Source: Companilactobacillus sp.
Lineage (GTDB): Bacteria > Bacillota > Bacilli > Lactobacillales > Lactobacillaceae
Direction of reading: 5' to 3'
Assembly: GCF_022484265.1 (NCBI RefSeq)
Contig: NZ_JAKVLR010000001.1
Coordinates: 1,798,001-1,862,000 of the forward strand
Length of the DNA stretch: 64,000 bases
Positions within the stretch are counted from its first letter, which is position 1, and each line of letters starts with the position of its first letter. A program made the position numbers and the translations under genes. Shown here piece after piece: positions 60,122 to 64,000 of this stretch. The notes under the pieces are model-generated. The model saw nothing but the letters and a program-made list of their open reading frames with translations. It was not told the DNA's origin and searched no databases.

Positions 60122-61279
60122 ATGGATACCGTAAAAACAAGTTTAGTCGATGAAATAGTTTCATTGCGTCATCAATTCCATCAATATCCAGAATTGTCGA
60201 ACCAAGAATTCGCAACGACGGAAAAAATCAAACAGATCTTAACTGATTGGAACATTCCGATAGTCGATACAGAATTGGATACGGGATTATTAGCAGAGAT
60301 ACGTGGCAATGAAGCAGGAGCAACAATTGCGCTGCGTGCTGATATCGATGCGTTACCTGTTACCGAGCAAACCAACCTTCCTTATAAATCGAAAAATGAT
60401 GGAGTCATGCATGCTTGTGGACACGATATTCATTTCAGCAGTCTTTTAGGTGCCGCCTATTTGCTGAATCAGCAAAAAGATTCGTTAAAGGGCACGGTGA
60501 GACTGCTTTTTCAACCAGCTGAAGAAGCAGGACATGGTGGAGATCAAGTGTTGAATAAGCATGTGTTAAATGGCGTTCAAGCAATCGCCGGCTTTCACAA
60601 CAACCCAACGATGCCAGTTGGCCAAATTGCATTGGATCAAGGACCCTTGATGGCGGGATGTTATCGCTTTGTCGTGAAAATTCAAGGCAATGGAACTCAC
60701 GGTGCACAGCCACAAAAGGGCACTGATCCGATAGTCACTCAGGCCGCAATCATTTCGCAGCTGCAAACCATTGTCAGTCGCAACAATGATCCGTTCCATG
60801 CGGTAGTGGTCAGCGTGACGAAAGTTAATGCCGGCAAGACTTGGAACGTGATACCAGAGACAGCGGCTTTTGAAGGGACTGCCCGCACATTTTATGAAGA
60901 AGATACTGAGTTAGTGAAACGAAGATTTTTTGAAATCGTAAATAATACTGCGCAAGCCTTTGGTCAAAAAGCCGAAATTGATTGGACTACGGGTGCGTTG
61001 CCCATCGATAATGATCCAGAGATCACTCAAGTAGTCGCATCGGGATTGTCCCAGCCAGTTGTTAAACCTGTTTTGACAATGACTGCTGAAGATTTTGCTA
61101 CCTTTGAGGCAAAAATACCAGGGACCTTTGCCTTTATCGGATCAAATGGTGCTAAAGACGCTGCCGATTTACACGATCCACGCTATGTCGGCTCTGATAA
61201 AACCATTCCAGTCGCAATCAACTATTTCGTCGAGACGGCGCACAGCTTGTTAAATCACTTCAATAATTTAGAAAAATAG
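60122..61279 (+). CDS. M20-family amidohydrolase (aminoacylase-like)
   Basis: 385 residues. Metal ligands and catalytic residues are visible: HQYPELSNQE, LRADIDALPV, HACGHDIHFSSLL, FQPAEEAGHGG and GTHGAQPQKGTDP in the lid domain. Residues ~180-300 are the dimerisation domain. The family includes N-acyl amino acid hydrolases and carboxypeptidases. Next to an ABC importer and MetY, a role in freeing Met or Cys from N-acyl or S-conjugates is likely, as in the B. subtilis ytm and yxe operons. It follows metY by eight bases. Confidence 0.88.
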   Translation: MDTVKTSLVDEIVSLRHQFHQYPELSNQEFATTEKIKQILTDWNIPIVDTELDTGLLAEIRGNEAGATIALRADIDALPVTEQTNLPYKSKNDGVMHACGHDIHFSSLLGAAYLLNQQKDSLKGTVRLLFQPAEEAGHGGDQVLNKHVLNGVQAIAGFHNNPTMPVGQIALDQGPLMAGCYRFVVKIQGNGTHGAQPQKGTDPIVTQAAIISQLQTIVSRNNDPFHAVVVSVTKVNAGKTWNVIPETAAFEGTARTFYEEDTELVKRRFFEIVNNTAQAFGQKAEIDWTTGALPIDNDPEITQVVASGLSQPVVKPVLTMTAEDFATFEAKIPGTFAFIGSNGAKDAADLHDPRYVGSDKTIPVAINYFVETAHSLLNHFNNLEK

Positions 61280-61286
61280 CCTTTGT

Positions 61287-61325
61287 AGAGGAGTTGATTC
61301 ATACAGAAATTAGCTCCTCTTTCTT
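61287..61325 (+). terminator. Terminator of the metY operon
   Basis: AGAGGAG (61287-61293) pairs with CTCCTCT (61314-61320), then TTCTTT follows. The loop is long and its lower part may pair further. Confidence 0.65.
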
Positions 61326-61473
61326 TGTGTAAAAATATTTAGAAATAAATTTCTCAAAGTAAGAAAAAACATAGCATGAGTAGTATTATTTATGTTGATG
61401 ATTATTTATTGAATATATTATGTTAAATGTTTTTACATCTTAGCAAAACTCAACGAAAAGGAGAGCTTTTGTC

Positions 61474-62849
61474 ATGAACAAAGAGACAAAGGATGACGAG
61501 AAGTTCATCGGGGGAACTGGTGATGAACGAAAAAGTCTCGATGAAATTAATGGGACCATTGATGTACCGGAAAATAAGGGTTATTTCCGAACGCTGATGG
61601 CCTACACCGGACCGGGTGCACTGATCGCGGTCGGGTACATGGATCCTGGTAACTGGATCACATCTATCGGTGGTGGGGTGGTGGTGCTCAATTTAAGTAC
61701 ACGCTACTGAGTGTCGTATTGCTATCAAGTTTGATCGCGATGCTATTGCAGGCTATGTCAGCCAGATTAGGTATCGTAACCGGACGAGATCTCGCACAAT
61801 TGACTAGAGATCGAACCTCTAAATGGGCAGGATTGATTCTCTGGGTCATTACCGAATTAGCCATCATGGCGACTGATGTGGCCGAGATCATTGGTTCAGG
61901 TATTGCCTTAAAACTATTATTCGGTTTTCCATTGATTGTCGGTATTACCATTACCGCATTTGATGTTTTATTACTGCTATTCTTAATGCGTTTAGGCTTC
62001 CACAAAATCGAAGCTATCGTAGCGACATTAGTCGCAGTTATCCTATTAGTATTCGCCTATGAAGTTTATCTAGCTAAGCCAGATGCTTTAGGAATTATCG
62101 ATGGATACGTTCCAAAGGTGGATATTTTAACTAATCAACCTATGCTATACATGGCTTTAGGTATCGTTGGTGCTACGGTTATGCCACATGATCTGTATTT
62201 AGGTTCATCAATTTCTCAGACCCGTAAGTACGACATCAATGATGAAAAATCTGTTAAAAAAACAATCAAGTTTACCGTTGCTGATTCCAATATCCAATTG
62301 ACTATTGCCTTTGTTGTTAACAGTTTGCTCTTAATTTTAGGTGCTGCACTGTTTTATGGAACAAAGAGTGACTTAGGTCGTTTCGTTGACTTGTTCAATG
62401 CCTTGAGCGATTCAAAGATCGTTGGTGCTATTGCCAGTCCAATGCTCAGTATGCTTTTTGCCATCGCACTGTTGGCATCTGGTCAAAGTTCAACTATCAC
62501 TGGTACGCTAGCTGGTCAGTTGATCATGGAAGGATTTATCCATTTGAGAATGCCTTTGTGGGCACAAAGACTATTGACTCGTCTGATTTCGATCACGCCT
62601 GTGCTTGGGTTTGCGATTTACTACCACGGAAACGAAGCAAAGATCGAAAGTTTGCTGACGTTCTCGCAGGTGTTCTTGTCAATCGCATTGCCATTCGCGA
62701 TGATTCCGCTGATCATGTTTACCAGCAATAAAGATCTGATGGGAAGATTTGTTAATAGACCATGGGTCAAGTATCTTTCCTGGATAATTGCCGTAGTCCT
62801 AATAATCCTAAACATCCAACTAATTTGGAGTACGTTGGCGCAATTGTAA
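61474..62849 (+). pseudogene. mntH: NRAMP metal transporter (MntH type), broken by an 8-bp duplication
   Basis: The first frame (61474-61710) encodes the N-terminus to GYMDPGNWITSIGGG, then goes out of frame. The second frame (from about 61685, open to 62849) resumes at AQFKYTLLSVVLLSSLIAML. At the junction GGTGGTGG occurs twice in a row (61669-61676 and 61677-61684). Removing one copy gives GGT GGT GGT GCT CAA and a continuous protein of about 455 residues. DPGNW and the distal metal motif MPHDLYLGS are both present, so the ancestor was a functional proton-coupled Mn/Fe transporter. An internal ATG at 61719 could yield only a truncated product. No MntR box was recognised upstream. Confidence 0.85.
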
Positions 62850-62866
62850 AAGTTAAAGCTAAAATT

Positions 62867-62901
62867 CAAGTTCAAACCTTTTGTGGGTTTGGACTTTTTT
62901 T
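62867..62901 (+). terminator. Terminator downstream of mntH
   Basis: AAGTTCAAACC (62868-62878) pairs with GGTTTGGACTT (62886-62896), followed by a run of seven T. Confidence 0.85.
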
Positions 62902-62910
62902 GTTGCCGTA

Positions 62911-63112
62911 TGAGGGCCGGTGCAGGGTGAAAATCGATTACCTCTGGCCGGAACAATGTGGAGACACTTTGAGCTATTTTCACAAACCGAAAACATCTCA
63001 AAGCTGCCTCTTATTGTAAGCCGGCGTCATCGCCGGCCAACAATAATATCACATTTGGGCCAGTCATCGATTTTCACCCTGCACCTAAACAGAGTCAGTT
63101 CAAGAACTCGAA
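62911..63112 (+). repeat. Structured intergenic repeat element, copy D (divergent)
   Basis: P1 pairs 62920-62938 (GTGCAGGGTGAAAATCGAT) with 63066-63084, all 19 positions matched, although its sequence is almost entirely different from copies A, B and E. P2 is AATGTG with CACATT. P3 keeps CTTTGAG/CTCAAAG. P4 is TTATTGT with ACAATAA around a perfect GCCGGCG/CGCCGGC hairpin with loop TCAT. The tail keeps CCTAAACAGAGT. It follows the mntH terminator directly. Confidence 0.85.
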
Positions 63113-63289
63113 AAATGGCAGTTGAAGCTTGTTTTTAATTTTACAAGAGGCCACCTAACTCAGATATTTTGATGTTGGATGAGTTATTGGGACACTCTTT
63201 GTTGAAATCGGAAGTATGTAATTTTGGTGGTCACGAAAATTTGAAGGGAGCACAAATAATCAAGTTTTCTAATATTGACTCCAAACTAG

Positions 63290-63352
63290 TTTGGCGGCCG
63301 AGAGGCCTTTTCTGCGAGTGAAACACGCAGAAAAAACCACCTCGACCGCAAA
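63290..63352. repeat. Long imperfect hairpin between element copies D and E
   Basis: TTTGGCGGCCGAG (63290-63303) pairs with CTCGACCGCAAA (63341-63352), and TTTTCTGCG (63308-63316) with CGCAGAAAA (63326-63334), giving one nested stem with internal loops and an apical AGTGAAACA loop. No gene is near. The flanking DNA (63113-63289) is otherwise featureless. Confidence 0.5.
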
Positions 63353-63388
63353 GATGGGACTACCAAATAAGTTTATTGAAGAATAGGT

Positions 63389-63624
63389 TGCATACCTTAT
63401 TTCAACAAATACTTATGGAGTTTGACCTAACTCATACTAGGTGGAGGGCGGAAAGCGATGCCCGGCTCAGTAGTGGGGTGATTGTTTGCCGGCGATGACG
63501 ACGGCTTACAATCAAATTCAGCTTTGAGATTTTTTCGGGCTTTGAAAAAAGCTCAAAGTGGATTCACTACGTTCCAGACGAAAGGCAATCGCTTTCCGCC
63601 CGGAACCAGCAGTGAACCGACTAC
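63389..63624 (-). repeat. Structured intergenic repeat element, copy E
   Basis: Reverse orientation. P1 pairs 63446-63459 (GGGCGGAAAGCGAT) with 63588-63601, all fourteen matched; two pairs differ from copy B with both partners changed. P2, P3 and P4 are as in copies B and C. The conserved end GGTATGC (minus strand) and the start GTTCACTG are both kept, so this copy is complete. Copies D and E face each other about 280 bases apart. Confidence 0.85.
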
Positions 63625-63643
63625 CCTAAATCAAAAACGAACA

Positions 63644-63676
63644 CAAAAAAGGAGCTACGATATAAATCGCAGCTCC
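63644..63676 (-). terminator. Terminator of the YhgE/Pip-type gene
   Basis: GGAGCTACGAT (63651-63661) pairs with ATCGCAGCTCC (63666-63676). On the minus strand it is followed by TTTTTTGTG. Confidence 0.85.
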
Positions 63677-63716
63677 AATATAAAGGTCTTGAACTTAATA
63701 ACTTGAACTAAGGAAC

Positions 63717-64000
63717 TTATACCAATGAATGCTCCTCAGCTTCCTTAGTAAAATCAATCTTCTTAATACGTGAACGTCTTCTAATATAGAACAACATAGT
63801 CAATCCCATAAAGACAAGCATGATAGCTAATAAAATCAACATCTCAGGCCATGCCGAATTTCCAGTCATCAACGAATCTCTCAAACCAGAAACAGAATAT
63901 GACATCGGCAACCAAGGATTGATAGCGTTAAAGAATCCGTCCGACAATTGGATCGGATACGTTCCGGCTGATCCACCAAGTTGTAGAACCAGTAAGATCA
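63717..64000 (-). CDS. YhgE/Pip-type membrane protein, C-terminal part (runs off the right edge)
   Basis: Only the last ~94 residues are in the window; the frame is open to base 64000. GGSAGTYPIQLSDGFFNAINPWLPMSYSVSGLRDSL (in outline) is the hallmark of the C-terminal ABC-2-like domain of YhgE/Pip proteins, and one membrane helix (AWPEMLILLAIMLVFMGLTMLFY) and a basic tail follow. Such proteins are exporters or secretion-related (phage infection protein family). The true start lies outside, so length and integrity cannot be judged. Confidence 0.75.
   Translation of the reverse strand, partial: ILLVLQLGGSAGTYPIQLSDGFFNAINPWLPMSYSVSGLRDSLMTGNSAWPEMLILLAIMLVFMGLTMLFYIRRRSRIKKIDFTKEAEEHSLV

Noticed and set aside
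61280..61473. MntR operator upstream of mntH
   Set aside because: I found no sequence close enough to the known palindrome to report.

Overview
The window looks like chromosome of a low-GC lactic acid bacterium of the Lactobacillaceae. The AT-rich intergenic DNA, AGGAGG-type ribosome binding sites, CcpA (cre) sites, T-box leaders, LPXTG and SLAP-like surface proteins and the folB-K-E-C-xtp-P order all fit. Companilactobacillus is my guess for the genus, but nothing in the window proves it. There is no rRNA, tRNA, CRISPR array, transposase or prophage gene.

Layout. 0-12 kb: an exported-protein island with three paralogous SLAP-like surface proteins, two secreted GH3 beta-glucosidases with permuted domain order, a 33-residue amphipathic peptide, a TetR regulator and several cre sites. 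12-15 kb: a DUF915-type secreted hydrolase and a PEP-carboxykinase-like P-loop protein. 15.4-22.4 kb: an L-fucose catabolic locus (aldolase, DeoR regulator, FucI, a RhaB-like kinase, a sugar-porter permease, FucU). 22.9-24.3 kb: two tandem histidine phosphatases. 24.5-29.0 kb: a folate operon behind a hairpin-rich leader. 29-36 kb: small redox genes, an exported nuclease operon, an HxlR/SDR pair, proline iminopeptidase, a NEAT-like LPXTG protein and an orphan HicB-like protein. 36-41.6 kb: an atypical response regulator and the pstSCAB-phoU operon with an array of Pho boxes. 41.6-51.8 kb: a minus-strand aromatic operon aroC-tkt-aroE-aroF-aroB-aroA-tyrA-aroK::CM, preceded by a leader peptide with the run W-Y-Y-Y-F and a six-segment attenuator. 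52-54 kb: an HMA-domain protein and an FNR-like regulator behind two FNR-type boxes. 54.2-61.3 kb: two Met-type T-boxes controlling a sulfur amino-acid PLP enzyme (broken by an amber codon), an ABC transporter, MetY and an M20 hydrolase. 61.5-62.8 kb: an NRAMP metal transporter broken by an 8-bp tandem duplication. The right edge holds a partial YhgE/Pip-type membrane protein.

The strongest candidates for something undescribed are two. First, a family of about 200-240-nt intergenic elements occurs five times (near 7.0, 15.1, 22.7, 63.0 and 63.5 kb). Its nested stems are kept by compensatory base changes, so it looks like a structured RNA or DNA element rather than a decaying repeat. Second, the aro-operon leader has a 24-codon peptide with an aromatic run and complementary segments that can pair 1:2/3:4/5:6 or 2:3/4:5, the logic of classical translation-coupled attenuation in a Gram-positive aromatic operon. 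Coordinates of hairpins and operators were counted by eye and may be off by one or two bases.
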